64,000 bases of DNA from the NCBI RefSeq assembly GCF_950023065.1, contig NC_088681.1, positions 42,132,836 to 42,196,835 on the forward strand, read 5' to 3'. The translations under genes were made by a program, and so were the position numbers. The stretch comes from Planococcus citri. Its lineage: Eukaryota; Arthropoda; Insecta; Hemiptera; Pseudococcidae. Position 1 is the stretch's first letter. Each line of letters opens with the position of its first letter. The notes under the pieces are model-generated. The model was not told the DNA's origin. It ran no database searches and saw nothing but the letters and a program-made list of their open reading frames with translations. Shown one piece after another: positions 36,090-49,070 of this stretch.

Positions 36090-36600
36090 TAAAAAAATGT
36101 GGTGCTGGTAGCCCCCTAACAAAATCGAAAAAATGAAAAAAAAAGTTCTATTCATGAAAATTTCTTATTTCTGCCTCAGAATTTTTCTAAATAATCCTCT
36201 TTTCAAGAAAAAGCTTTCCCTGTCCCTTCAAACCATATTTGCCCCCCTAGTAAGGAGCCCCTTGAAGTTGAAAAAATCACCAAAAAATGCAGAGAATAAA
36301 TAAAATCGAGGAAAATTTGTTGAAAATATCTCATTTCCACATGAATGTACTCGTATACGAGTACATACCTAACCGTTTTTTCAAGAAAAAACCATTGTTG
36401 GACCCCCAAGAAATGTTGCTGTCTTGTATTGTATGGAGCCCCCCCCCCCCCCAATTTTGGGAAAATAAAAAATGAATCATAAAAAGTTGATGTCTGTAGG
36501 AATGTTTTGAAGATTTTTCATTCATGTGCAGAATATATTTGAACAAGCACTTTTTCATACCCCCCTCCCCTCGGCTCCACAAATCATGCTGGTTCCCTGT
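36090..36600. repeat. About three degenerate tandem copies of a ~170-bp unit
   Basis: Each unit contains a run of C within a GAGCCCC context (about 36242, 36436, 36560), a TTTTCAAGAAAAA word (about 36201 and 36379) and an A-rich stretch. The third copy is the most divergent. A perfect 18-bp palindrome, GTACTCGTATACGAGTAC, lies at 36349-36366. Confidence 0.5.
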
Positions 36601-37366
36601 TGAAGCTTTTGAATTTTGATAGATTCTAGAAAAAAAGGGAGGATGAAGGAAGGAAAGGAGTCGATTTTTCACATTTAATCGCTTCTGAGTACCAACTTCC
36701 CTTCACCTCCATCTTCTTATTACCATCCCTGGAACATAATGTTCAAGTACATACACTATACAGCCTATTTTGTAATCATATTCTTCCTCTAGTTTTAAAA
36801 ATAATTGTAGGATCGCTCCTGTTGACTGGTACAAGTGGAGTTGCCATTACCAGAAAACTTGAGCGATATTTTAAAAAAAATTCTTCAGTTCAGAAAATGA
36901 AAAAAATTACCTGTGATTTTCCATCTCGGGAAATTTTGAATCTTTTTTTAGTACTACTTTCGGAGGAAAATTCCTTCCAAGACACTTGAATGAGTAACGA
37001 AAATTCTTCCTTTAAAAAAACAACAATCAATGCTAGATTTTATGACACTTTAACTTCTCAGTAAGCAATAAACGGGTGAACCGTATGAATGAGAAAAAAT
37101 GATTTCGGTTCTATTTTCGTTGACGGGGTAGTTCTATTTATTCATGACATGATCGAAATACACTGAGACGATTTTATTTTTATCGCGTGTATTTAGTACG
37201 TATAAAAAATAAATCTGTCTGTATTTGACCATCCGAAGTGATCATGGAATGAAATATTCCTTCATCTGTGCATGTATAAGTTCAAGTTGAACCCGCTGAA
37301 AATCTTGTAGAAATGCCTATAGTGTTCGTTTATTTATAATTGTGTAATTCAGCGTGTTTATAATCT

Positions 37367-37395
37367 TTTTATTTTTGTTTTGTTTCAGGTAAGCT
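37367..37395 (+). promoter_or_regulatory. Strong candidate recursive splice site
   Basis: A pyrimidine-rich tract (TTTTTATTTTTGTTTTGTTTC) runs directly into CAG|GTAAGC with the junction at 37388/37389. A full 3' splice site is fused to a full 5' splice site with no exon between, the hallmark of ratchet-point recursive splicing in long insect introns. Confidence 0.55.
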
Positions 37396-37726
37396 TTTCA
37401 TTTCTTTCGTGTCACGGAATTTAACAGTGGAAAATATTCCATTTGGTAACGTATCGCATATGTATATTCGTTCCCCCACGTTTACATAGGTCAATACCCA
37501 ATTTTCAATGAATCGTTATAGGATTGTTTTATCCATAAATAAACTCCTTGTAAACCAACAAAAAACGTAAAATTCTTTCTCTGGTACTTTTCAAGTCACT
37601 TAATAACTGTTGGTTACCTAAGTTACCTTTTTTTTTTTTGAAAAAAATTCAATTTTCACAAATTTTGGCTTTTTCTCCTGCAGAAGAAAAATCTTATAAA
37701 TATCAACCCGTGAGTAATTCGCTGGA

Positions 37727-38894
37727 CAGGGTGTCCACAGGTCTGGAAAACCTGGAAAACCTGGAAAAGTCAGGGAATTTGGTCGGTCTGGAAAAGTCAG
37801 GGAATTTTGTAATTTTCACGCAAAATTCCTGGAATTTTGAAAAAATGATCAATTGAAAATTCTGAATAAGGACATGTGATGAAAAAAAACACTGTTTTTC
37901 ACTTTTCGAAACGCAAATTTTCAAAAGCTTTTGCCCTCGCTTCGCTCGGGCTTCTTTTCTTTTTCAACAGCAACATGAAAATTTGTAGGTTATAAACATC
38001 AAGTTTTTATGTCAAAAAATGAACTCCTCACGAAAAAAACATCGTTCTTAAGCATCTCGAAATACATACAAAATTTACAAGAGCTTTCGCCCTCGCTTGG
38101 GCCTGTTCTGTTTTATTTTTCAAAATCAACTTCCTTCAAAAAAAAAAAAACATAATTCAAATATTCTAAAATTTTAAAAGCCAAAAAAAAGCTACTCGTC
38201 CTCACTAAAAAAAACCAAACATCATTCAAATATTCTAAAATTTTAAAAGCCAAAAAAAAAGCTACTCGTCCTCACATAAAAAAAACCTCGTTTTTATGAC
38301 TCTCGAAACTCAAATTCTCAGAAGCTTCCGCCCTCGCTTCACTCGAGCCTGTTCTCTTTTCTTTTTCAAGAGTAAACTTCCTTAAAAAAAACATCCATTC
38401 CAATATTAAAATTTAAAAAACCAAAAAATAAACACTCTTCGCATTCAAAGAAAAACTCGTTTTCAGGCATCTTGAAATGAAAATTTTCGAAAGTTCTCGC
38501 CCTCGCTTCGCTCGGGCCAATTTGTCTCTCATTTTAAAATGAACAAATTTCACATTTTAAGGCCTTCAAAAATCAAAAAAAGAAAAGAAAAATTTTCATA
38601 AGTTATATGAATAGGTATTTTATCAATTGGCCAAACTTGATGCATGTTTTATTTATTTGTAATTAGAAAAGTTAATAATCAAAGTTAAGCTGTTTTTTAT
38701 ATCCGAAGAATTATCCAGTTCGAAGAGAAGCTTATAAAAAAAATTACCCCCTCCCCAAAAATTTTTTTTTTTAAAATTAAAGTACGAGGTGAGCATAGAA
38801 AATTGAGAAAAATGGTCTGGAAAAATGGAAAAATTGGTCTGGAAAACCTGGAAAAGTCAGGGAAAATCATTTCCAGAAATGAGTGGACACCCTG
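37727..38894. mobile_element. 1,168-bp non-autonomous hAT-like element
   Basis: Perfect 12-bp terminal inverted repeats CAGGGTGTCCAC / GTGGACACCCTG lie at 37727-37738 and 38883-38894. They are flanked by a 5-bp direct repeat CTGGA (37722-37726 and 38895-38899). Just inside, both ends carry TCTGGAAAACCTGGAAAAGTCAGGGAA modules. The interior has four GCCCTCGCTTCGCTCGGG-type palindromic modules (about 37932, 38088, 38329, 38497) and a nearly exact ~73-bp tandem duplication (about 38151-38290). There is no transposase. CAGGG ends suggest hAT, for which 8-bp duplications are more usual than 5. Confidence 0.75.
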
Positions 38895-38899
38895 CTGGA

Positions 38900-41800
38900 G
38901 TATGCGCATAGATACAGAGCTCCGCCTTTTCTCTAAAATTCACCCTTTTGGACTGTTGGTCAGTGATCAAAGTGATCGAAAAATCATCCTTTTGGTCAAA
39001 AATTGCACGCAACTACCAAGAATTGATGAAATATTCTCAAAATATTGTTGAATTGGACTCCTAGTTACCATTAATAATTCAGCAAAAACTGCTTGAAAAT
39101 TTGTTGAATTGTCATATAAATTGTTGAAATTGGTTGAATTTTTTTGAAAAATTGCGATGATAAAGCAAACCATTGCAAAAGTGCTGTTTAACCCTTTGGA
39201 GGTTCTCCAGGTTCACATGTTGGAGAAACAAATTGCTTTAATGGGTGTAATAGGGTACCCTGCCCAATTGACCAAATTACAAGAAAGTTGAACTTTCAAA
39301 GAAAAATCATGTTGGAAAATGAAAGTTTTTAAAAAGCTCACATCCTTCATTTCCAACGAAACAATTTCATATAAATTGTAAATTTTTTTTCAAAAATAAT
39401 TCAACACCATGAGTAAAAAACATTATCCAAAAGCATTTTTTGAAAATATTTCAAAAGAATTAACAAGAAAAAAAAATCGTAATAACGATTGTAAAAAAAA
39501 TCGTCTGGCAGTTCACAAGTTGAGCAATAATAAAAACTCGGTGAAAGAAATGCCTTTGACCAAAAAATTGAAGAAACAAAAATCTATGCCGCTATGAGAG
39601 GATTTTTCATCAACGGAAATCAGACCGAAATATGACACAAAATTTGGCGAAATTGCGAGCTTTGTCGTGGGGGTAACTATGTATAATAATAAAAACATTA
39701 TTGCCTTGAAGCACGAGCTGTAGCATAGAATTTTCTTTCATTTTGGAGAAAAATGAGTATTTTATCACTTAATCAGATTTTGGAAAATGAAAATGAACAT
39801 AGAGAGAAATAGTAAGAAAAGTAAACAAGAATACAAATTCATATGCGAGTCAAGTCTGTCATTTCGTTTACACTATGGGTTTGTGTTTTTCCCCACTATT
39901 TCTCTTTAATGTTCATCTTCATTTTCCAACATCTGACTAAGTGATAAATATGTACGTATGGAAATCATCAATTTTTGACATGGATGTGTTTTATGGAGGA
40001 TGGGGGGGGGGGCTGGAGATTCAAAAGTAGGTAATTCCATAAAACGAAGAATCCAACGCTAAATTCTATTATTGCATCTCTTCGGCAGATTGATAACTAA
40101 ATTATTGTAATCTAACGATTGACGTAATTTGTCCTTGCTGTATGACCTTTTATTCAAGAATACATTGTTTTATACTTTTGGGAGGAGTAAAGTAAACTGA
40201 TACTGGTGTGTTTTCCGCGAAGAAGTCGGTCAATTCCAAATGAGAGGAAAATGAGGGCAAAGGTATAGTCATTGAAAAGGAAAAGATGTCGCTACGGGGC
40301 GTACTTCTCTCTTTCTGCCGAGGATGGCGTTGAAAGAAATCGGAGCAAGAAAAATGAAACCAGTTCGAGAGAAAAGGAATATTGAAATGCGAATGATTAC
40401 GTAACTCGTGCTCGTTACGTAGTATACGAGTTGGCAATTAGCTGCTGTGCATTACAGTACTTTACTTACGTTAGTAGGTACATTCGCGAATAATGTTCAG
40501 ACCTTCTGATGTCGAACTGGTTGAAGATTTTCGCGTTAGTAGTGATAAGACCTTGAGAAACGCATATATAGGGAAGGCTCTCTATGCAGCTCCACGTGCA
40601 TACACTTACCTGTGGGCATTGCGGTGAAAAAAGACGTATCAGCTGTGTATTGAAAAATATGAAAACATAGTTGGTCCAATATTGCAGCAGACTGCGTTAT
40701 TGTCCTGGTTTCGAGATTTTGGAGGAGTCCTAAGCCATTCTGCGATGAATACGTAGCACTGGTTTGAGTTGGAAACATCAATATGGCGGCTGAGAAGTAA
40801 AGTACATACTATGTATAAAGAGAGATGGAAAATGAATGATACTGTGCACTCATAACGATCGTGTAATATGTACATACAATGGTTGAAACGAAGACGTAGG
40901 TGAAAGCATCCGTTCTTTTTGTTTTTTTTTTTCGCCTTTTCGCAATCTGTAACGTGTGTGCTCCATTCATGATGACCTTGAAATGAAAATAAGTAACGTG
41001 CAAGTTGTGGCAGCAGAGCTGCTGCGATAATATGACCTGGTCGCGGCCGTCGTCTGCGCCGTAGAAATAGTGCACGGATTTAAATTAGGGCACGTTGGAA
41101 ACGATGCGGAAGTTCGCAAAGAGACTGGATCGTGTTCGGTGTTATGATGAAAGTGAAGTGGAAGGAGATTGTTTTAGAAGATATTCCATAACATTTTTGA
41201 TCGATGATGCTTTCCTTTTTTAACCAGGTGATTAATATTCGAGGTGTGAAGTTGGACACGACGAGGAGAGGTAACTGTGATCGCGAATTCGAGCGGAAGG
41301 AGCGAAGTGAAGTGGTGGTGATGGTTTTGCAGGTTCAAGCTGAAAGGTCGAGTGGTCGGTGGATTATTTGGCTCGTAGTTATTACGATTTAGTACATTGG
41401 TACAAGTTGATGGTGGACTACTAGGACTAGCGGACGCGACGAAATTCCACGGTGAGGAATTTGCCCCGCAGATAGCGGAATTCCTAAGTCTATGCAGTCG
41501 CGTATGCATTATTTTGTGAACGAGTTTGTGTCATGTCGCGAAGAGCTATCAATTATCAACCTGGCATCGCTCGAAACTTCAAAAGGCAGGACAGAAGCGC
41601 ATCTAGGCAGTATGAGTGGTGTGACTTTACAGTCTCTCCGGTACAAAAATATAGCTGAATCGTGTTTTATCAGCAGCAGAAAGAAGAGGCCAGAGAGAAA
41701 CGGAAACGACATGGAATGTTGCGCGCACGCATGCACATTGCACAGTGCACGGGCACACGGATCACCGAAAGGGTTTTATTTCTCTTCCGCTTCGACTACA

Positions 41801-42750
41801 TAGATTCTATTTCTGCCTTGCGAATGTCTCAGGTTTTTCTCAATTTCGTATAATCGATCATATTAATATTTATTGTCGGTATTACCTATACCTACCATGA
41901 TGTGGATATGAAACATGTAGGTATTGTAGGTACTTTGACGATGAACCTAAATTCTCTCGTAGTCGAGCGTCAGATTGCGGTAGGTTGGATTCACACACTG
42001 ACCTATATAGTTGAATTTGAATTATTGATCGCGGTTGCGACGCCGCGCCGTTCTGTACCCTGTCGTATCGTATGCCCCCCCTTCGTGCTCCTGAACAGAA
42101 TGGTGTGTCAGAAAGAATTGATGGAAAATTGAGAATTTTTTCGCAGATATAACAAGATAAGCACAGCTAATTGATGAAATATCCATAATGTATTTTTCTG
42201 AAAGAATATTTGAACGAAGACCGACTCGAGACATGTTCGGTACTTTCTGCTCTTGTAATGAGGGTGTGGTTGTTAATGGCTTAAGCAGAAAGATAATATC
42301 TTACGATTTTATTTCAACTCTGGTCAACACTGGAGGATGAAATTGTAGGTCAATACAAACTCCTCATATTCATTAATGATATTCACGATCCCTTCAAACA
42401 GGAGGGAGAACTTTGTTAGATGAGGAAAATTCAGATGAACGTATAGGACGATGATATGTAGATGAAATTGTTCAGAAAACGAGACCAAAACGAGCATATT
42501 TTATTCATTTTTTGACATGCTATGAGCTTCTAATAATGTTCAATTGAACAAATAAAAAATGAAAAAATCATTTTTTGAGAAGAATCGGTTTGAAGTTTTG
42601 TACATTTTTTCACGTTTTGTCAACATGAAACTGAAAATTGCTACAAAACTTGAGCATTCTACTGGAGGAAAAAAATGCATAGAACTGAAATAAAGTAGAG
42701 CCTACATTAAATGAATTATGAATTGATTGTTTATATTTTTCCACTTAATT
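38900..42750. other. Long intron; nothing coding recognised
   Basis: A G run lies at 40002-40012. GC rises from about 40.2 to 42.1 kb. A splice-acceptor-like tract directly followed by GTGATT sits at 41227/41228. On the minus strand a CAG|GTAAGT donor word lies near 40617. Neither is backed by a recognisable coding frame. Confidence 0.35.
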
Positions 42751-42789
42751 CAAAATTGGGCTTCAAGTATTCGGAAAATTGCCCCAAAC

Positions 42790-43350
42790 TGATCAAAAAA
42801 TGCGATTGGGCAGCTATGACTTGGAAGATCAGCTTTTCTAGTCATAAGTCGTTTGAGTTTTCTTAGGTTTGGACCCGATTTTCAGTATGGGCATCCGAAA
42901 GAGTAATTTTTTGGGGCTCGATTATGAAAAAAATTGCCCAAAATGGTCGGAAATTGTGATTGGGTTGTTACGATTTTAGGAATCGTCTTTTCTGATCACA
43001 AGTCTGGTTTCAGACGATTCCATAAGTTGTAGCAGCCTAATCGTATTTTCCTACCATTTTTGGGTGATTTTTTGAAAATTTTTAACCCTAAAAGTTTCTT
43101 GTCGGAAGTGCAAACTCGAAATCGCGCCCAATTGACTTATGACTAGAGAAGATGAATTCCAAAGTTGTAGCTGCCAATCACATTTTTCAACCTTTTTTAG
43201 GTAATTTTTTTTTTAAATTTTGGCCTTAAAAATACTCACGCGGATGTGCAGATTCAAAATCGCGCCCAGACCCCCAAAAAACTTGATTCGTGCCTGGAAA
43301 AGACGAATCTCACAGTTGTAGTGCCCAATCACATTTTTTGACAATTTTAA
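42790..43350. repeat. Imperfect foldback repeat
   Basis: The segment around 42800-42850 (GATTGGGCAGCTATGACTTGG then TCTAGTCATAAGTC) matches the reverse complement of about 43125-43195 (GACTTATGACTAGAGAAG then GTAGCTGCCAATCAC). Further partial modules repeat at about 42950-43060 and 43240-43345, so it is a multi-module inverted repeat of about 0.55 kb. No coding. Confidence 0.6.
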
Positions 43351-46300
43351 AAGCAGTTTTTCGAAAATTTTGGTTTTAAGAAATACCCTATTGACCTTTT
43401 ATAACTTTTTGACGCTTGATATGTCCTGGGAATCTCGATCTTTCTTTTGAACACATTTATTTTTTTATTGACAGAGTTCGCCAAAAATCGAAATTTTGAA
43501 ACTTTTGGACCCCTGTACCCGTAATTTTGCGATTGAGCAACTCTAAAAAGGGTCTTAACCCTTTTGAAAAAAAATCTGGTCAAATCGATTACTGCGAGAG
43601 GTTGCTCATTATCATTAAGTTCTCCTTTTTTGTAGGAAACGTCTCATATACTACAGTGTTTGTATGCATTATTGCGATTATTCTATTTGAATTGTGAAAA
43701 TTGCATAAAACCATGCAAGTTGCCAGAAAATCGACCCAGCTTGGAATCTTGTCCGGCTTCTCATCAAGCAGATTATCAAGACGTCCTTCCAGAGCGTTCG
43801 TAAAAATAGCGTGTTTTATTATCGAGTAAACGTGTCACCGTGTAAGTGTATTAAAAAAACTAGGTCACAGGAATAAGGAAATACAAGTACGAATTTTATT
43901 GTCTGTTGGAATTGAATTTGTGTTCTTCTTGTGTCATGGAACGTTAATGCAGTTCGCGTGAGGATTAATATGTAATTGAAAGATGTCAATTCCAGCTAGT
44001 AATGTGGAGGGGAGGAAGAGATGATCGGAGAAAGGATGGCGATGGTTTAAATTTAGCTTCGTTTCTGTAGCAACTTTGAAATTGAGCTCGGTAATTTTAG
44101 AAACAAGGTCAAGATTATTGCATCCAACTTGATTAAATATTCGCTAAATTGGTTAGAAACTTTGAAAATTGCTTCGGATTTCTTTATAATAATGAAACAG
44201 AAGCGACGAAGTTGTTGGTGTAAGGTTGAAAAAATGTGTACTGAGTAGGAGAAAAATTAACCTTCATCGATTCACATTGTTATCTAGTTTGAGCAACGTT
44301 AAAGTCTCCTTTTTAGATTGTGCGTTGGTTTTGATACACGTGTATTTTAATACCTTTCCATTTCACCTGTCATTTTTTTCCACTTTCAATGCTCATAAAT
44401 AAAACGCATGAATGGTAAAATTTTGCAGTTGACTAGAATGAGGAAAAATTTGCCACTTGTTGCTGTGCATGGAAGAGTGATATGAATGGAGAAGCAGCGC
44501 TTTAAGATGAGTGGTTTCTTCTTTCAATAATAAATTACATATCATTTTGAAAAAGATTATTCTATTTCTTTTTTTTTTTTCCTTATCATGACTCTGATGT
44601 AATGATGAAAAGTCTTCGTGTAAGTCGCGAGTAAGAACATAATGGTATTTTGCGAATTGTTGAAAAAATTAGCATGCCATTGAATTAGGAGTTGAACGAA
44701 GTTGTATGTGTATGTGCCAGAATCATCTTCAGAATAGCATTCTATTTCATAATTCTCTCACGTTGGTTGCAAATTTTACACCTTGCTGCAGTTTCTGTAA
44801 CACGTATGATTTCTCTTTTTCTCTATACATACGTGTTTATAGCATGACATGGTATGGTATGGGTCGAGTCAGTGCTAGTAATATTTCGTTCGGTTGTGGT
44901 GGTATTTTCTGGCCATGAGTTATACGAGTATGTAGATGTACTCGTATGAAGTCGTTGCGATTTCGGTCACTGTTGGTTATCCGACTTCCATATATAAGTA
45001 GGTGGCCATTGGTGATAATTGACAATGTTGCAGTTAATGTGTAAAGTGTACATCTTATGGACCTGCTGCTACTACATACTACTACTATGTATGTATGTAT
45101 ATTAAATGAACACTACTGGGAAGGAAGTACATGGCAAAAAAAAAAAAAGTCTTGGCAATGCAGAAAGAGAGAGAACGGAGAGAGGTAGTTTATTTCCGTT
45201 GTCATCCTTCTTTGCTGTGTTAGCTATCTCTCTTCTTCAATTTCTGTATAGCACAGCATGCGAGTGTTCGCGGGAATGGGAAGATAGATAGGTGGGTACT
45301 CGTTTAAGTGTATCCTACAGGGGGAAAAGCAACGTTGTCGGATGTGATACATGGCGACGACGATGAAATGATAACTTAACAGAACGTGGAAAGTTGAACG
45401 ACGTTTTAAACGTGTGATGTAGTAAAAGCGTCAAAGTCGACTTCGAAAATGAATATTTCCGAGTAGCACGTCGACGATAATGAACGCAACCGCGAACTTG
45501 GCAAAGAGGGGAAAGCAGAAAAAATTTAAAGCTCTTGATAATGGAAGCATACGTCATGAATGTTTCGATATATGGTGGCGATACTTGCACTTGTTGTGAC
45601 GTCATAAGTTGTACTTGCAAAGTGAAAGAAAGGAGCGGATAGTTAACACACGTCCTTTACCATGAACTGAATTACTTACTCGAACTCATGACGTAATTTT
45701 TCTTTTCAAGTAATTAGTAGCTAGAGTGAACTTCATTTTGAATTAGGTTTGCATGTTAACAGAGCTGGTTCAAAGGACTTTTGAATTACTTACAGGTATG
45801 ACGCTTGAGTTTTAGAGTCCCTTAGTGGACTTCTAGTGAAGCTACAAAAATAACTTTTAGCTTGTTGAACACAGGTTGTTCATCCTTAACAATAGTTTAG
45901 AGTGGAAGCAAATCTCAGCGGGATACTCAAACATTCGAGACATCTCATAAGACACCTGACCTCAGTGTATTCTGACCATCTCTACTCCCTGGACTCAGTT
46001 CCCAGTGGAATCTACAATCATTTCATTTTTGAGGATTACAGGAGAACCTCCACTCAAATGTCGAGGATGTCACATCTGCAGTATACTAACCCAACAGTTC
46101 CTGACCTCTTTTGAACATCGCATTTGGTGTCTTTAGACTCTTACCTCTCCCCTAGTTCGAAGTTACATCTCCCTTAATCAACTTCCAACATGGCTGTGAA
46201 CTTTCGCTAGTGTGTTAAATTTAACCCTTTTTATGCTGAAACAATAGAAAGAAAAAAAACCGCTGGTGAAAGCATCAAAGTCGCTGAAAATCGCAAAAAC

Positions 46301-47339
46301 AAGATGGAAATTGTTCAAAAATCCATAAGAAATGAGGGGTTAAAATCTTGTTTAAAAGATGTGAAAGCAAACTTGAACTGAAAGCATTCTGAAAGAGCAT
46401 TATAATCACTAATTTTATGCTACTTTTCATTGAACCTGATCCAAAACTAAAATTGTTTCTCAAGAACCTGAAATCAAATCCGAAACAACAGAATTTTGAG
46501 TGAACCAAAAATATGTTTCAATACCTTTCAAATCCAGACCTACAACACTAACCCAAATCATTTCTGGTCAACTGCCCTTCCTGTGATTGTTGGTCAAAAA
46601 TTAGGGAAAGGCTACAATGTCGACATTGACATTTCCACAAACGTGTTGGGAAACTATGCTCTAGTTTATGAGAGTTCAGTTGTGTTAATAAACCAAAACT
46701 TATTCATGGATTATGTTAGCTCAAAAATTATGCACCTTGTGTATTAATTGTTGCATTTTTTACCTTTACCTTAACTGATTGTGATTCTGATTGTAAGTAA
46801 ATTGGCAACTGGTGTCTTGTCAATTGCTGAGAGAAAAAAATGTTGCCATCATGATGGTAAAATACTGTGACACGTGGTTATCTTTGTGCATCTTAATATG
46901 TAATGTCCACGCGTTGAAAGATAAAAAGAAATTATGGTTTGTTACTTGCATGCAGAATGTAGATGCCCACGTTTTATAGTAGTATGTATTTTGCATAAAA
47001 ATATTGGCACATGCATTGCAATGTCAGTATAAATGCGAAGGAAAGAAAATAGTGGCAAGTATTGTTTATTATAGTAATGTAGATAGGGATTGACGGTGTA
47101 GGTATTGATGATTCTTCAACAATTTTTCGTATATGAACGTTGATTTCATTCTGTTTTACTGTCGCCTAAAAATGAGGACCACATATCTCTCTTTTTTAAG
47201 GTGAACGTCTTGTTGGTACTACTTTGACCTTTTTTTTCCAAGAAATAATTTTGCTCTATTTGATAGTCTAAATTCAGATTTTTCAATGACTTTTAGTCTT
47301 CAATGTTTGTAATAAAACTCAATGTTTATGTTGGAGTTT
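43351..47339. other. Long intron; nothing coding recognised
   Basis: The stretch includes an A-rich block at 46240-46340 related to 10140-11060, and CTACTACTATGTATGTATGT-type short repeats near 45068-45100. Open frames are short and unrecognised. Confidence 0.4.
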
Positions 47340-47665
47340 CATGTTCTTATCACCTGGAAATTGTCACCAATTATTTGCAATCTCATGTAACTCGGATTAA
47401 TATTGAATTGACTCAACATGTCATCTTTCCACCTGCAAACTACCACAGATTTTTCGCATGTTATTATGATTGATATTGAATCTTAATGAATCGACTTAAC
47501 ATGTCATCTTCTCATCTGAAAATTGTCACAGATTGTTCACATGTAACTCAAATTAATATTGAATTGACTGAACATGTCATCTTTCCACTTCCACCTGCAA
47601 ATTGCCACAGATTATTCGCATGTCATTCGGATTAATATTGAATTGACTCAACATGTCATGTCCAA
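47340..47665. repeat. Tandem repeat, about four copies, period near 80 bp
   Basis: Copies of ATTAATATTGAATTGACT followed by CAACATGTCATCTT start near 47396, 47469, 47552 and 47631. Between them are CCACCTGCAAATTGCCACAG and TTCGCATG variants. The copies differ by substitutions and small indels, and the last is truncated after CATGTCATG. Confidence 0.75.
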
Positions 47666-49070
47666 TACCTTTACACTAGTAATCATGTACCTTTACCTAC
47701 ATGGTTTGCAATGTATTTGTTTTGACTATCCGTGGTCTCTCATCTCTGCTGTCTTCAGAGTTTAGACTTTGGACAGTTCGGACTTTGATTACTGTATCAC
47801 TGTTATCTTTAGTCTAGCCAGTGACAATGTTGAAGGTGTTTGCGTTGAGTTTCTGGATGTACCTGTGTGCATGCAGCGTACAGTACATGTACTTACATCT
47901 ACATACATTGTACTTTTCTTCTGTGTAAACGCCGCTTGAATGAGTACGCTGATGATGGACGGGGAAAGGGGAACGTTGACGACTATGACGATGTTGTAAA
48001 GAAGACATTCATATTGGTGGAGCGAAGAGAGGTATTCCCCCTTGCGGCTGCAGCGTTGACGTGGTTAACAGATCAGGGTGGGGGAGCATTATCCTCGAAG
48101 CGGTTAACCCTCTTTACGTTTCTCTCTTCACCTGTATCGCGCTTATGTTGGAGTGGGGTGCGCGGTGCGGTTTGGCATTCCGTTATCAATCTGATCCGCT
48201 ATGTAGCGACGGTGTTCCAACTACCTTCTTGGCTAGTCTTTCCAGTATTCATGTTGGCGCGCTTATGCTCTTAACATTTTGTAGTCATTTTACCTTTTTG
48301 TTGAATTTGTAGTCTTGTGTATTATTATTAATCGCTTGTTTATGTGTGTGCGCGCGTGTGCAGTGCATAAATTAAAAGAAGAAAATCATATAGAGTGATT
48401 TAGTTTTCAGTGTTGTGTTAATCGATACGAGAAATTAGTGCCGGTGTGTGGATTAATTTATTCGTTGAATTGTGTATGGTGTATGTGTGCGAATCCAAGT
48501 GCTAATTGTGCATGTGTCCGATGAACTTTGTTAATTTTACTCGCTGTTGATAAGAGGAAGAGAATATACGAGCTAATTTTTCGAGTAATTCTGCGTGTTC
48601 ATGTGTCGGTGTCGCGTGTTTGATTAGCCATTTTATTAGCGATTGAAAAAGAGCGCCAAAAATTTGATGGTGCAATATACATACTCACGTGATTGTGAAA
48701 TTCGCGATAGCATAATTTTATGTCTATGGATGGCATGGCGGTCTGTTGTGGATCCCATCGTGAATCGAAATTATCCGATGACGGGCATTGAGGTGTTTTT
48801 TGCAATCGTATCGTTATCAGTGTAACCATCTTTGATACGTGATTCGAGTGTTCGAGATAGTTTTCCAATCAGATCACGTGGCGAGATTAGAATTATTCCT
48901 CGCACCTCAACGTACAACCGCTTAGACGAGAGACGAGATGAGGAAACGTGCTGAAAAATTGATCAATTTGAAATGATCGAAGGCCGATAATCGAGAAGCA
49001 GGAGGCGATTTTTCCATCTATTTTAACATCGAATTTGGCTGTGATCTGTTGATCGTGTGAGGCGCCGGCA
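47666..49070. other. Intron and possible alternative promoter/5' UTR
   Basis: From about 48330 a GTGTGTGCGCGCGTGTG-type stretch with rising CpG leads into sequence without repeats up to the ATG at 49071. This resembles an insect promoter with a long 5' UTR for the candidate alternative first exon. No TATA box is evident. Confidence 0.3.
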
